Below are positions 1-6,472 of a DNA stretch of 35,186 bases, in pieces. The notes below the pieces were generated by a model. That model did no database searches. It worked only from the letters and a program-made list of their open reading frames with translations, and was not told the origin of the DNA. The DNA is from Pseudonocardia sp. (GTDB lineage: Bacteria; Actinomycetota; Actinomycetes; Mycobacteriales; Pseudonocardiaceae). How positions within the stretch are numbered: the first letter of the stretch is position 1; each line of letters starts with the position of its first letter. The position numbers and the translations under genes are program-made. The DNA is taken from contig NZ_JAOPWR010000353.1 in NCBI RefSeq assembly GCF_025965585.1, forward strand, positions 1 through 35,186, written 5' to 3'.

Positions 1-83
1 CTACACCCGTAGCCCCCACCGATCCGTTCGTCGATGCCCCCACCACCCGGGGCTCGCACCGCGTTCGGATCGGCACGAGGCAT

Positions 84-89
84 TAGGGT
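84..89 (+). promoter_or_regulatory. Leaderless -10 box for the histidine phosphatase gene
   Basis: TAGGGT lies 7 bases before the GTG at 97. TANNNT placed 6-8 bases before a start codon is the arrangement expected for leaderless actinobacterial transcripts. No convincing -35 box is visible. The box favours GTG 97 over the ATG at 34. Confidence 0.5.
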
Positions 90-96
90 CCCTCGC

Positions 97-687
97 GTGT
101 CCTCGGGTCGAATCTTCCTACTGCGCCACGGTGAGACCGAGTGGTCGCTCTCGGGCCAGCACACCGGCCGCACCGACGTCCCGCTCACCGAGCGCGGGCG
201 CGAACTGGCGCAGGCGGCCGGTGCGCTGTTCCGCCGCCTGCGCGGCGACGACCCGCCCGCGCTCGTGCTCGCCAGCCCCCGGATCCGGGCGCTCGACACC
301 GCCGAGCTCGCCGGGCTGAAGGTCGACCGCGTCGACGAGCGGCTGGCGGAGTGGGACTACGGCGACTACGAGGGCGTCACCACCGAGCAGATCCGCGAGA
401 CCGTGCCCGGCTGGACGGTGTGGACCCACCCGTCCCCCGGCGGCGAGACCGCCGACGAGGTGGCCGCCCGTGCCGACTCGGTGCTCGCCGACGCCGACGC
501 GGCCCGGGTCAAGGGTGACGTCGTGTTCATCGGCCACGGGCAGTTCAGCCGCGTACTGGCCGCGCGCTGGATCGGCCTTCCCGCGTCGGCCGGCGTGCAT
601 TTCGCGATGGAGGCGCCGTCCTGGTGTGTGCTCGGCGACGAACGCGACGTGCCGCAGCTGGTGCACGTCAACCTGAAGCCGCTGTAG
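97..687 (+). CDS. Histidine phosphatase family protein (phosphoglycerate mutase-like)
   Basis: Predicted phosphatase of the histidine phosphatase superfamily, which forms a phosphohistidine intermediate. The N-terminus carries the family signature LLRHGETEW with the nucleophile His, and a second catalytic His lies in GHGQFSR near the C-terminus. The length of about 196 residues is normal for small PhoE/GpmB-type enzymes. I prefer GTG 97 because it sits just before the first beta strand and follows a leaderless-type -10 box; the ATG at 34 would add 21 residues of uncharacteristic sequence. The position matches the gpm2-like gene ahead of the GNAT gene in the mycobacterial order. The substrate cannot be read from sequence, so glycolytic mutase activity should not be assumed. 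The GNAT gene follows after 2 bases. Confidence 0.88.
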   Translation: MSSGRIFLLRHGETEWSLSGQHTGRTDVPLTERGRELAQAAGALFRRLRGDDPPALVLASPRIRALDTAELAGLKVDRVDERLAEWDYGDYEGVTTEQIRETVPGWTVWTHPSPGGETADEVAARADSVLADADAARVKGDVVFIGHGQFSRVLAARWIGLPASAGVHFAMEAPSWCVLGDERDVPQLVHVNLKPL

Positions 688-689
688 TC

Positions 690-1241
690 GTGGATCGGAT
701 CCGGGAGGTCACACCCGCCGACGTGCCCGCTGTCGTCGGGCTGGTGCGCGAGCTGGCGGAGTACGAGAAGGAGCTCGCGTCCTGCCACCTCACCGAGGAG
801 CAGCTCACCGCGGCGCTCTTCGGCCCGGCGGCCGCGCTCTTCGGGCACGTCGCGGAGGTGGACGGCCAGGTCGTCGGCTGCGCCCTGTGGTTCCTCAACT
901 TCTCCACGTGGCGCGGGGTGCACGGGATCTACCTGGAGGACCTCTACGTGCAGCCGCAGCACCGCGGCGGCGGCCTCGGACGGGCCCTCCTCGCCCGACT
1001 GGCGGCCGTGTGCGTCGAGCGCGGCTACGCGCGCCTGGAGTGGTCGGTGCTGGACTGGAACGCGCCCTCGATCGGCTTCTACCGCTCGATCGGCGCCGCC
1101 TCCATGGACGAGTGGACCACGTTCCGCCTCGACGGTGACGCCCTCGCCGCACTGGGTGGTCAGCGGGCGTCGTCCTCGACGCCCATCGCCCACGCGCGGG
1201 ACGGCTCGCTGATCAGCAGCAGGAACGTGGCCACCACGTAG
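690..1241 (+). CDS. GNAT family N-acetyltransferase
   Basis: Predicted acetyl-CoA dependent N-acetyltransferase. The acetyl-CoA loop is visible as QHRGGGLGRALL in mid-protein, preceded by the strand IYLEDLYV, and the C-terminal half holds the typical WNAPSIGFYRSIGA segment. Length is 183 residues. The GTG at 690 is 2 bases past the stop of the phosphatase gene, which suggests one operon and coupled translation; the frame stays open further upstream only as a shadow of that gene. The last 27 or so codons overlap, convergently, the end of the membrane-protein gene on the minus strand, which is unusual. The acceptor substrate is unknown; Rv3216 occupies the same place in M. tuberculosis as I recall. 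Confidence 0.85.
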   Translation: MDRIREVTPADVPAVVGLVRELAEYEKELASCHLTEEQLTAALFGPAAALFGHVAEVDGQVVGCALWFLNFSTWRGVHGIYLEDLYVQPQHRGGGLGRALLARLAAVCVERGYARLEWSVLDWNAPSIGFYRSIGAASMDEWTTFRLDGDALAALGGQRASSSTPIAHARDGSLISSRNVATT

Positions 1242-1564
1242 AGGCCGCACAGGATGCCGAGCACGAGTTGCTGCGACGGACCGATGAGCGAGTAGACCAC
1301 CGGCAGCAGGAGCAGCTGGACGACGATCGCGGGCGTGCGGGCCCCGCGGCGGCCCGCCACCAGCGCGAGCCCGATGGCGACCACGGCCGCCCCGAGCACG
1401 GCGAACGCCGCCGCCTCGCCGAGCACCGTGCCGACCGGCAGCGCCGCCGAGCTCGCCTGCAGCGCGATCACGATCGCGAACACGACGGCCGCGAGGCCCT
1501 GCACCGCCACCAGCGCCCCGGCCGTGCGTACCTGCGGCGGAGCGGCTGCCCTCTCGGTCGTCAC
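1160..1564 (-). CDS. Small integral membrane protein (Rv3217c-like)
   Basis: Hypothetical membrane protein of 134 residues with about four hydrophobic helices at roughly 13-33, 43-66, 73-90 and 95-117, a short charged N-terminus and a C-tail ending in acidic residues. No catalytic motif is visible. The start is GTG 1564, because a TATTCT box lies 7 bases upstream and the N-terminal extension of the longer frame is unlike a protein. It diverges from the lipid kinase gene and converges with the GNAT gene, overlapping its 3' end by 82 bases. It occupies the place of Rv3217c in the remembered mycobacterial order. Its function is unknown. Confidence 0.75.
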   Translation of the reverse strand: MTTERAAAPPQVRTAGALVAVQGLAAVVFAIVIALQASSAALPVGTVLGEAAAFAVLGAAVVAIGLALVAGRRGARTPAIVVQLLLLPVVYSLIGPSQQLVLGILCGLYVVATFLLLISEPSRAWAMGVEDDAR

Positions 1565-1571
1565 GGTGACG

Positions 1572-1577
1572 AGAATA
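1572..1577 (-). promoter_or_regulatory. Leaderless -10 box for the small membrane protein gene
   Basis: On the minus strand this reads TATTCT and is followed after 7 bases by GTG 1564. It faces away from the TACGGT box at 1586-1591 with only 8 bases between them, so the two polymerases would compete for the same DNA. Confidence 0.5.
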
Positions 1578-1585
1578 GGCCCGGG

Positions 1586-1591
1586 TACGGT
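1586..1591 (+). promoter_or_regulatory. Leaderless -10 box for the lipid kinase gene
   Basis: TACGGT is followed after 6 bases by the GTG at 1598. It pairs with the divergent box at 1572-1577. No clear -35 is present. Confidence 0.45.
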
Positions 1592-1597
1592 GCGGCC

Positions 1598-2548
1598 GTG
1601 CGCGCACTGCTGGTGGTGAACCCCAACGCCACGACCACGACGTCCGCAGGCCGCGACGTGATCGCCCACGCGCTGGCCAGCGAGCTCAAGCTCGAGGTGC
1701 TCGTGACCGCCCACCGCGGCCACGCCGCCGTCGCCGCGGAGCAGGCCGTGCTGGACGGCATCGAGCTCGTCGTGGCCCATGGCGGCGACGGCACCGTCAA
1801 CGAGGTCGTCAACGGCGTCCTGGCCGCTACGGGCGGGCGCCCCGGCGACCCCCTCGACGGTCCGCTGGTCGCCGTGGTGCCAGGAGGCTCGGCCAACGTC
1901 TTCGCCCGCGCGATCGGGCTACCGCGGGACCCGATGGCCGCCACTGCCGCACTGCTGGCGGCCGTGGCGGAGCGGCGCAGCATGCTCGTGGGGCTCGGCC
2001 GGGCCGACTCCCCGGGTACGGACGGCCGCTGGTTCACCTTCAACGCCGGGCTCGGCTGGGACGCCGAGGTGGTCGCGTCCGTCGAGCGGGCTCGCGAGGC
2101 CGGCCGGGAGGCCACGCCCACCCGCTACGCGCGCACCGCGCTGCGGCAGTACCTGCGCGAGCGCAGGCGGCCCTGCTCGATGACGGTGGAGATCCCGGGG
2201 GCGGCCCCGGTCGAGGACGTGCGGCTGGCCTTCCTCTCCACCACCGACATCTGGACGTACCTCGGCCCCAGGGCGGTGCGCACCAACCCCGGGGCCTCGC
2301 TGCACACAGGGCTGGGCGTGTTCGGGCTGCGCGACCTCGGCGGGGCCACCATCTGGCCGACGCTGCGCCGGATGCTCCGTTCCGGTGGTGACCCCCGCGG
2401 GCGGAATGTCCTGCGCCAGGACGCCGTTCCCTTCGTTCGGGTGCGCAGCGACGAGCCGATCGCACTCCAGCTGGACGGCGACCACCTCGGGGGACGCCGC
2501 GAGGTGGAGTTCCGGGCCGTGACCGGAGCGCTACGCGTCGTCGTGTGA
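1598..2548 (+). CDS. Diacylglycerol kinase family lipid kinase
   Basis: Predicted ATP-dependent lipid kinase with a DAGK catalytic domain. The N-terminus shows the strand LLVVNPNA; the nucleotide-binding glycine loop GGDGTVNEVVNG lies near residues 61-72, and PGGSANVFARAIG follows near residue 95. Both are hallmarks of the DgkB/YegS/sphingosine-kinase-like family. At 316 residues it is of normal length, with the usual beta-rich C-terminal domain that covers the substrate site and ends in a conserved GD-type turn (LDGDHLGG). Start GTG 1598 is supported by the leaderless -10 box. It corresponds in position to Rv3218. Which lipid it phosphorylates cannot be told from sequence. A hairpin follows the stop. 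Confidence 0.87.
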   Translation: MRALLVVNPNATTTTSAGRDVIAHALASELKLEVLVTAHRGHAAVAAEQAVLDGIELVVAHGGDGTVNEVVNGVLAATGGRPGDPLDGPLVAVVPGGSANVFARAIGLPRDPMAATAALLAAVAERRSMLVGLGRADSPGTDGRWFTFNAGLGWDAEVVASVERAREAGREATPTRYARTALRQYLRERRRPCSMTVEIPGAAPVEDVRLAFLSTTDIWTYLGPRAVRTNPGASLHTGLGVFGLRDLGGATIWPTLRRMLRSGGDPRGRNVLRQDAVPFVRVRSDEPIALQLDGDHLGGRREVEFRAVTGALRVVV

Positions 2549-2574
2549 GACACGCAGTTCGTCGCAGCGGGCCG

Positions 2575-2593
2575 CCCGTCGTCACTCGACGGG
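2575..2593 (+). terminator. Hairpin after the lipid kinase gene
   Basis: CCCGTCG and CGACGGG form a perfect 7-bp stem with a 5-base loop, 26 bases past the stop. There is no U-tract, as is common in actinobacterial terminators. Confidence 0.5.
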
Positions 2594-2830
2594 GTGATAG
2601 ATCGCGTCCATTCACCGATGCTTGCGGACCGTCGAGCCGATAAGGGCTCGCACCTGGGCAAACGGTGGCCCAAGGTAGGTCAGGCGAGGAACGAACCACA
2701 GCGAGGAGGTTTCTCGCACGGGTCCGACGGGCTCCGGGAGACCGGGATCCGGAGGGCGGGACGGGGTTGATCGCTCATCGTGACGGGTAGACGACGTAAC
2801 AGATCGTGTCGGATCCCGCCGCGACGAGTC

Positions 2831-2850
2831 GGTGAGGTTACTAACTCACC
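2831..2850. promoter_or_regulatory. Inverted repeat upstream of whiB1
   Basis: GGTGAG and CTCACC form 6-bp arms, and TTA/TAA inside them continue the symmetry with one extra base. Spacing between the GTGA and TCAC halves is 10, so it is not a CRP-type site. It may be an operator or a promoter-proximal palindrome. Confidence 0.35.
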
Positions 2851-2880
2851 CGGTTAGATCTCGGCCCTTGAAGATCCAGC

Positions 2881-2906
2881 GCGCTCGTGAAACTATTCAC
2901 AAGCGC
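2881..2906. promoter_or_regulatory. CRP/FNR-type palindrome upstream of whiB1
   Basis: The core reads CGTGA, six bases, TCACA, one mismatch from the CRP-family consensus TGTGA-N6-TCACA. The symmetry extends outward: 11-base arms GCGCTCGTGAA and TTCACAAGCGC match at all but one position around a 4-base centre. It lies 62 bases before the whiB1 start. M. tuberculosis whiB1 is known to be controlled by the cAMP receptor protein Rv3676, so a conserved CRP operator is the natural reading. The motif is seen; the regulator is inferred. Confidence 0.6.
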
Positions 2907-2968
2907 GGAAACACCGTGACGGACGATCGGCGCGACCCCGATCGCGCAAGTACGAGGAGCAGAGCAAC

Positions 2969-3220
2969 ATGGACTGGCGTCACCGCGCTATCTGCCGCGA
3001 CGAGGACCCCGAGCTGTTCTTCCCCGTGGGGACCAGCGGTCCGGCGTTGCTGCAGATCGCCGAGGCCAAGACCGTATGCCGGCGCTGCCCCGTGGTCACC
3101 GAGTGCCTCACGTGGGCGCTGGAGAGCGGCCAGGACGCAGGCGTCTGGGGCGGCATGAGTGAGGACGAGCGGCGTGCACTGAAGCGCCGCAACGCGCGTA
3201 CGCGTGCGCGCACGGCCTGA
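2969..3220 (+). CDS. whiB1: Redox-sensing iron-sulfur transcription factor WhiB1
   Basis: WhiB-family regulator that binds a [4Fe-4S] cluster and, in mycobacteria, pairs with the principal sigma factor region 4 and responds to nitric oxide. The four cluster ligands are C9, C37, C40 and C46, in a C-x2-C-x5-C arrangement after the first Cys, the same numbering as in M. tuberculosis WhiB1. The GVWGG turn lies near residues 58-62, followed by the basic DNA-binding tail (KRRNARTRART). At 83 residues it is full length. GAGGAG sits 9 bases before the ATG. It stands alone between a long regulatory region and a strong terminator, facing the pdtaS-like gene. The upstream CRP-type palindrome suggests cAMP control. 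Confidence 0.96.
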   Translation: MDWRHRAICRDEDPELFFPVGTSGPALLQIAEAKTVCRRCPVVTECLTWALESGQDAGVWGGMSEDERRALKRRNARTRARTA

Positions 3221-3303
3221 TCTGCAGACAAGCACAGAGAAGTAACCCAGCACGGAGCAGTACCACGAAGAGAGCATCTCGACGACGTACGGAAGTCTCC
3301 CCC

Positions 3304-3348
3304 ACCGAGGGCCCGAAACCGGACACGACCCGGTTCCGGGCCCTCGGT
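3304..3348. terminator. Bidirectional terminator between whiB1 and the pdtaS-like gene
   Basis: Arms of 19 bases (3304-3322 and 3330-3348, starting ACCGAGGGCCCG) pair with one A-C mismatch around a 7-base loop. It lies between two convergent genes and can serve both. Confidence 0.85.
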
Positions 3349-3436
3349 CGTTCCACCGGGCGCACACGTGAGCAGCTCCGGAGGGGAGTCGGGGACCCCT
3401 GTTGCGACCTGGAGCACCTCGACCACGAACAGAAGG

Positions 3437-4930
3437 TTAACGCCCTCGCAGCGAGAGCCTGATGACGGCCTCCGTACCACCGCCGGGCCGAGCCCGCACC
3501 TGGAGAGCGGAGTCGAGTTCCGAGTCGAGCAGGGTACGCACGATCTGCAGGCCAAGGCCGTCGGACGCGGCCAGGTCGAAGCCCTGCGGCAGGCCGTGGC
3601 CGTCGTCGGCCACCACCACGTCGAGCACGCCCGCCGACCGCTGGGCGGACACCACCACCTCGCCCGCCGTGCCCGGGTCGAACGCGTGGGCCAGGGCGTT
3701 GTGCACGAGCTCGGTGAGCACCAGCACCAGCGGGGTGGCCAGCGCGGCCGGCAGCGTGCCGAAGCTGCCCTCGCGGCGCACCTTCGCCCGCACCTCGGCC
3801 GTGGCGCCGTCGCCGATGGCGGGCAGCACCTTGTCGACGAGCTCGTCGAGGTCCACGCGCTCGGCCACAGACACCGAGAGCGTCTCGTGTACCAGGGCGA
3901 TCGAGTTCACGCGGCGCACGCTCTCCGCGAGCGCCCGCCGGGCCTCCGGGATCGCCGTGCGGCGGGCCTGCAGGCGCAGCAGCGCCGCGACCGTCTGCAG
4001 GTTGTTCTACACCCGGTGGTGGATCTCCCGGATGGTGGCGTCCTTGCTGAGCAGCGCCATGTCACGCCTGCGGAGGTCGGTGACGTCGCGCACGAGCACG
4101 AGCGCCCCCGCCGCGTCGCCGCGCGGGCGCAGCGGCAGGGCCCGCACCAGCATCACCGCGCCCCGCGCCCGCACCTCCATCCGCAGCGAGTTCCGGCCGT
4201 CCAGCGCGGCCCGGATCCGGGCCGCCACCTCGGCGGCGTCGAACGGGTCGTGCACCAGCTCCCGGGTGGCCTGCGCGAGCGAGACGCCGACGAGGTCGCT
4301 GGCGTAGCCCATGCGGTGGTAGGCCGAGAGCGCGTTCGGGCTGGCGTAGGCGACGAGGCCGAGCGCGTCGAGGCGGATCAGACCGTCGCCCGCCCGCGGG
4401 CTGGTGTCGGCGCCGACCACCGATGCCCGGGGCGGGAACGTGCTGTCGGCCACCATCTGGCACAGGTCCGACGCACAGCCGAGGTACGCGATCTCGAGCG
4501 GGCTCGGGACGCGCGGCATGGCCAGGTTGGTGTCGCGCGAGAGCACGGCGATCACCGAGCCGGCGTGCCGCACCGGGATCGTCTCCGACCGCACCGGCAC
4601 CTCCAGGTGCCAGCGCGGGTTCTCCTCGCGACAGATCCGCCCCTCGACGACGGCGCGGCGCAGCTGCGGGTTCTCGGCCACCGAGACCCGGGCGGCCACG
4701 ACGTCCTCCGGATGGGCGGTCGGCCCGGTGGTGGGACGCGCCTGCGCCACGCAGAGGAACTCGGCGTCGGCCCCGGCACCGTCGTCACCGGCCAGCGGGA
4801 TCCAGAGCAGGAAGTCGGCGAAGGACATGTCGGCCAGCAGCTGCCACTCCGCCACGACGCGCTGCAGGTGCTCGACGGCTTCGCCGGAGAGCTGGGTGTG
4901 CTCGGCGAGCAGCTCGCTCAAGGTGGACAC
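3437..4930 (-). pseudogene. pdtaS: PdtaS-type sensor histidine kinase interrupted by an amber codon
   Basis: Homologue of the soluble sensor kinase PdtaS (Rv3220c), which phosphorylates the RNA-binding antiterminator PdtaR. From GTG 4930, preceded by GGAGG at 4937-4941, the frame reads an N-terminal GAF-like domain (about 1-150), a PAS domain (about 180-290) and the HisKA_2 box. The box should read EIHHRVKNNLQTV, but the Lys codon AAG is TAG (4009-4007), so translation would end at residue 307, directly after HHRV. The same frame then continues without further damage through the rest of the dimerisation helix and the HATPase domain (N box near ELVHNALAHA, G box GLGLQIV) to 3437. Total length with read-through is about 497 codons, equal to intact homologues. 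TAG is an ordinary stop elsewhere in the window. This is a recent nonsense change or a sequencing error. Confidence 0.82.
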
Positions 4931-5016
4931 GCATCGCCTCCGCTCCCCCGCGCCCGAAGATCCCATCCAACCACGTGGGAGGATCGGACCCAGACGAGCG
5001 GCAGAAGGAGGTAAGC

Positions 5017-5091
5017 ATGTCGAAGCGAGCACGCAAGCGCCGCGACCGCGGCAAGAAGGGCGCCAACCACGGCAAGAAGCCCAACACGTGA
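5017..5091 (+). CDS. Ribosomal protein bL37 (24 residues)
   Basis: Tiny, very basic protein with start MSKRARKRRDRGKK and end ANHGKKPNT. It matches the actinobacterial large-subunit protein bL37, first recognised in cryo-EM maps of mycobacterial ribosomes, where it binds 23S rRNA. The sequence and the place between the PdtaS gene and rshA agree with M. smegmatis as I recall it. A perfect AAGGAGGT (5005-5012) lies 4 bases before the ATG, showing it is strongly translated. A long hairpin terminator follows 7 bases after the stop, so it is a single-gene unit. It is too short for most gene callers and easily missed. Confidence 0.9.
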   Translation: MSKRARKRRDRGKKGANHGKKPNT

Positions 5092-5098
5092 CAACGCG

Positions 5099-5134
5099 AA
5101 GAGCCGGGCGGGGATGATCCCCGACCCGGCTCTT
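5099..5134. terminator. Terminator shared by bL37 and rshA
   Basis: An outer stem AAGAGCCGGG/CCCGGCTCTT and an inner stem CGGGGA/TCCCCG form a near-continuous 16-bp hairpin with a 3-base loop, followed by TTTCGT. It stands between the convergent bL37 and rshA genes. Confidence 0.9.
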
Positions 5135-5150
5135 TCGTATCTGCTGGAGC

Positions 5151-5492
5151 TCAGCTGCTCTGCTCCATGCGCATGCTGCGGATCTCCACCGTGGTGGTGG
5201 TGCCCTCCGGCCCGGTGGCGACGGTGACGTCGGCCTGCTCGAGCACGGCCACGCGGATCTGCTGGCGCAGCTTCTCCCTGAGCCCCGTCGGGGCGTGCTC
5301 GCCACCGCACTTGGTGGCCAGCAGCTTCTTGAGCTTCTCCTCGAGGCCGTACTGCGCGAGGCAGGGCCGGCACTCGTCGAGGTGCTGGGCCAGCAGGGCA
5401 CGGCGGTCCTGGTCGCACTCCTGGTCGAGGAACAGCCACACCTCGGCGAGCACCTCGGAGCAGTTCGTGTCGTGGTGGTTGCCACAGCTCAT
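5151..5492 (-). CDS. rshA: Zinc anti-sigma factor RshA/RsrA
   Basis: Redox-responsive anti-sigma factor that holds SigH inactive in the cytoplasm and lets go when its thiols are oxidised. The ZAS signature H37-x3-C41-x2-C44 (HLDECRPC) is intact, with extra cysteines at 3, 11 and 26; C11 is the likely partner in the redox switch by analogy with RsrA. Length is 113 residues. The C-terminal half is charged and Thr-rich, without a membrane segment. The ATG at 5492 overlaps the stop of a 25-codon linker ORF that separates it from sigH, and GAGG lies 7 bases upstream inside that linker. Co-transcription with sigH and autoregulation by SigH are expected. Confidence 0.94.
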   Translation of the reverse strand: MSCGNHHDTNCSEVLAEVWLFLDQECDQDRRALLAQHLDECRPCLAQYGLEEKLKKLLATKCGGEHAPTGLREKLRQQIRVAVLEQADVTVATGPEGTTTTVEIRSMRMEQSS

Positions 5493-5566
5493 CGCACGAC
5501 CTCGCTTCGCACGGTCGACGCTTCGCGGGAGCGCTGTGTCGATGACTCGCTCGCAAGCTCGCTCAT
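5489..5566 (-). repeat. 78-bp linker repeat copy A (25-codon ORF between sigH and rshA)
   Basis: Copy A of a three-copy repeat. It is an ORF of 25 codons beginning [17 protein letters not shown]. Its ATG overlaps the sigH stop (ATGA, 5566-5563) and its own TGA overlaps the rshA start (ATGA, 5492-5489). GGAGG lies 7 bases before its start, inside sigH, and GAGG for rshA lies within its last codons. Whether the peptide is made is unknown; the architecture would pass ribosomes from sigH to rshA. Copies B and C have exactly the same length and placement. Confidence 0.8.
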
Positions 5567-6243
5567 GACGTGACCTCCTGCTCCCGCTCGCCCCTCAAGA
5601 GGCCGCGCTCGCGTGCGGTGTCGGTGAGCATCTCGCGCAGCTGGCGCCGTCCGCGGTGCAGCCGCGACATCACGGTGCCGATGGGAGTGCCCATGATCTC
5701 GGCGATCTCCTTGTAGGCGAACCCCTCGACGTCGGCGAGGTAGACGGCCATCCGGAAGTCGTCGGGCAGCTGCTGCAGGGCCGACTTGACGTCGTTGTCC
5801 GGCAGCAGGTCCATCGCCTCGACCTCGGCCGACCGCAGGCCGCGCGACGTGTGCTCGGAGGCCTGGGCCTCCTGCCAGTCGGTGATCTCGTCGGTGGGCG
5901 ACTGCAACGGCTGACGCTGCTTCTTGCGGTAGCCGTTGATGTAAGTGTTGGTGAGGATGCGGTACAGCCAGGCCTTGAGGTTGGTGCCCGCGCGGAACGT
6001 CTTGAAGGCCGAGTAGGCCTTGAGGAACGTCTCCTGCACGAGGTCCTCGGCGTCGGCCGGGTTACGCGTCATCCGCAGGGCAGCTCCGTAGAGCTGGTCG
6101 AGGAGCGGCATGGCGTCGCGCTCGAAGCGCGCCGCGCGTTCCTCGGCCGTCTCCTGCTCCTGGTCGACGGCCCCGTCGACCGCACCGACCTGCTGCTCGT
6201 CGGCGGTTGCCGCGGTATCGGCCGCCTGCTCGGTGCCGGGCAC
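5563..6243 (-). CDS. sigH: ECF sigma factor SigH/SigR (oxidative and heat stress)
   Basis: ECF RNA polymerase sigma factor of the SigH/SigR group, master regulator of thiol-oxidative stress. Sigma region 2 is seen as [20 protein letters not shown] and [17 protein letters not shown], and region 4 as [27 protein letters not shown] followed by [10 protein letters not shown]. From GTG 6243, preceded by AGAGGAG with 4-base spacing, the protein is 226 residues, the usual size. In-frame upstream starts exist at GTG 6435 (GGAGG-type site just upstream) and GTG 6420, which would give an extension of up to 64 residues, comparable with the long unstable SigR' isoform of Streptomyces. A SigH-type promoter lies within that extension. 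rshA follows through the linker ORF. Confidence 0.95.
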   Translation of the reverse strand: MPGTEQAADTAATADEQQVGAVDGAVDQEQETAEERAARFERDAMPLLDQLYGAALRMTRNPADAEDLVQETFLKAYSAFKTFRAGTNLKAWLYRILTNTYINGYRKKQRQPLQSPTDEITDWQEAQASEHTSRGLRSAEVEAMDLLPDNDVKSALQQLPDDFRMAVYLADVEGFAYKEIAEIMGTPIGTVMSRLHRGRRQLREMLTDTARERGLLRGEREQEVTS

Positions 6244-6430
6244 CGTGCTCCTCTCGCGCCGGATCGCGCGGGGCGCGACCTCGGGAACGGTCACCGCTGC
6301 GGCAACCGGATGACGGAACGAGCCTACGCGCTCACTCCTGGTCCGGCCCGCCGACCGCCCGCCCCTGGAATCCGGCCGAGCCCCGAGAGGGAGCGGGGCC
6401 TCCATCACTGCGTGCGTCACGTTGTTGTCC

Positions 6431-6457
6431 AACACGAACCCCTCCCGGGAGATTCCC
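6431..6457 (-). promoter_or_regulatory. SigH/SigR-type autoregulatory promoter of sigH
   Basis: Minus strand reads GGGAAT, 18 bases, GTT: an exact match to the SigR/SigH consensus GGAAT-N18-GTT. Transcription would begin near 6424, inside the possible long isoform and downstream of GTG 6435. Positive autoregulation is the known behaviour of this family. Confidence 0.8.
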
Positions 6458-6458
6458 C

Positions 6459-6464
6459 TAGAGT
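6459..6464 (+). promoter_or_regulatory. Leaderless -10 box for ybaK
   Basis: TAGAGT lies 8 bases before GTG 6473. It abuts the -35 of the divergent sigH promoter (6452-6457), so the two units share a compact control region. Confidence 0.45.
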
Positions 6465-6472
6465 CCGGTGAC

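Larger units (their letters stand above)
2549..2968 (+). other. Long upstream region of whiB1
   Basis: These 420 bases carry no credible gene. They hold the lipid kinase terminator, a small GAGCC/GGCTC hairpin near 2634-2650, an isolated Shine-Dalgarno-like GAGGAGGT near 2703 with no start codon in range, and two palindromes close to whiB1 described separately. A long regulatory upstream region fits a gene for an iron-sulfur transcription factor. I cannot place the transcription start with confidence. Confidence 0.6.

Noticed and set aside
34-96. ATG 34 as the start of the histidine phosphatase
   Set aside because: It adds 21 residues unlike the family, has no ribosome site, and would place the TAGGGT box inside the gene.
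4007-4009. Amber codon read as a recoded amino acid (for example pyrrolysine)
   Set aside because: TAG is the normal stop of several genes in this window and no recoding machinery or structure is seen; a nonsense mutation or error is simpler.
3368-5014. Long open frame of 548 codons on the plus strand opposite the pdtaS-like gene
   Set aside because: It is the GC-skew shadow of the minus-strand kinase. The minus frames carry recognisable GAF, PAS, HisKA_2 and ATPase motifs; the plus frame is His/Arg/Val low complexity without a domain.
5489-5566. Linker copy A as an N-terminal extension of RshA
   Set aside because: The linker frame ends in TGA overlapping the rshA ATG and is not in the rshA frame, so it cannot be fused by choosing an earlier start.
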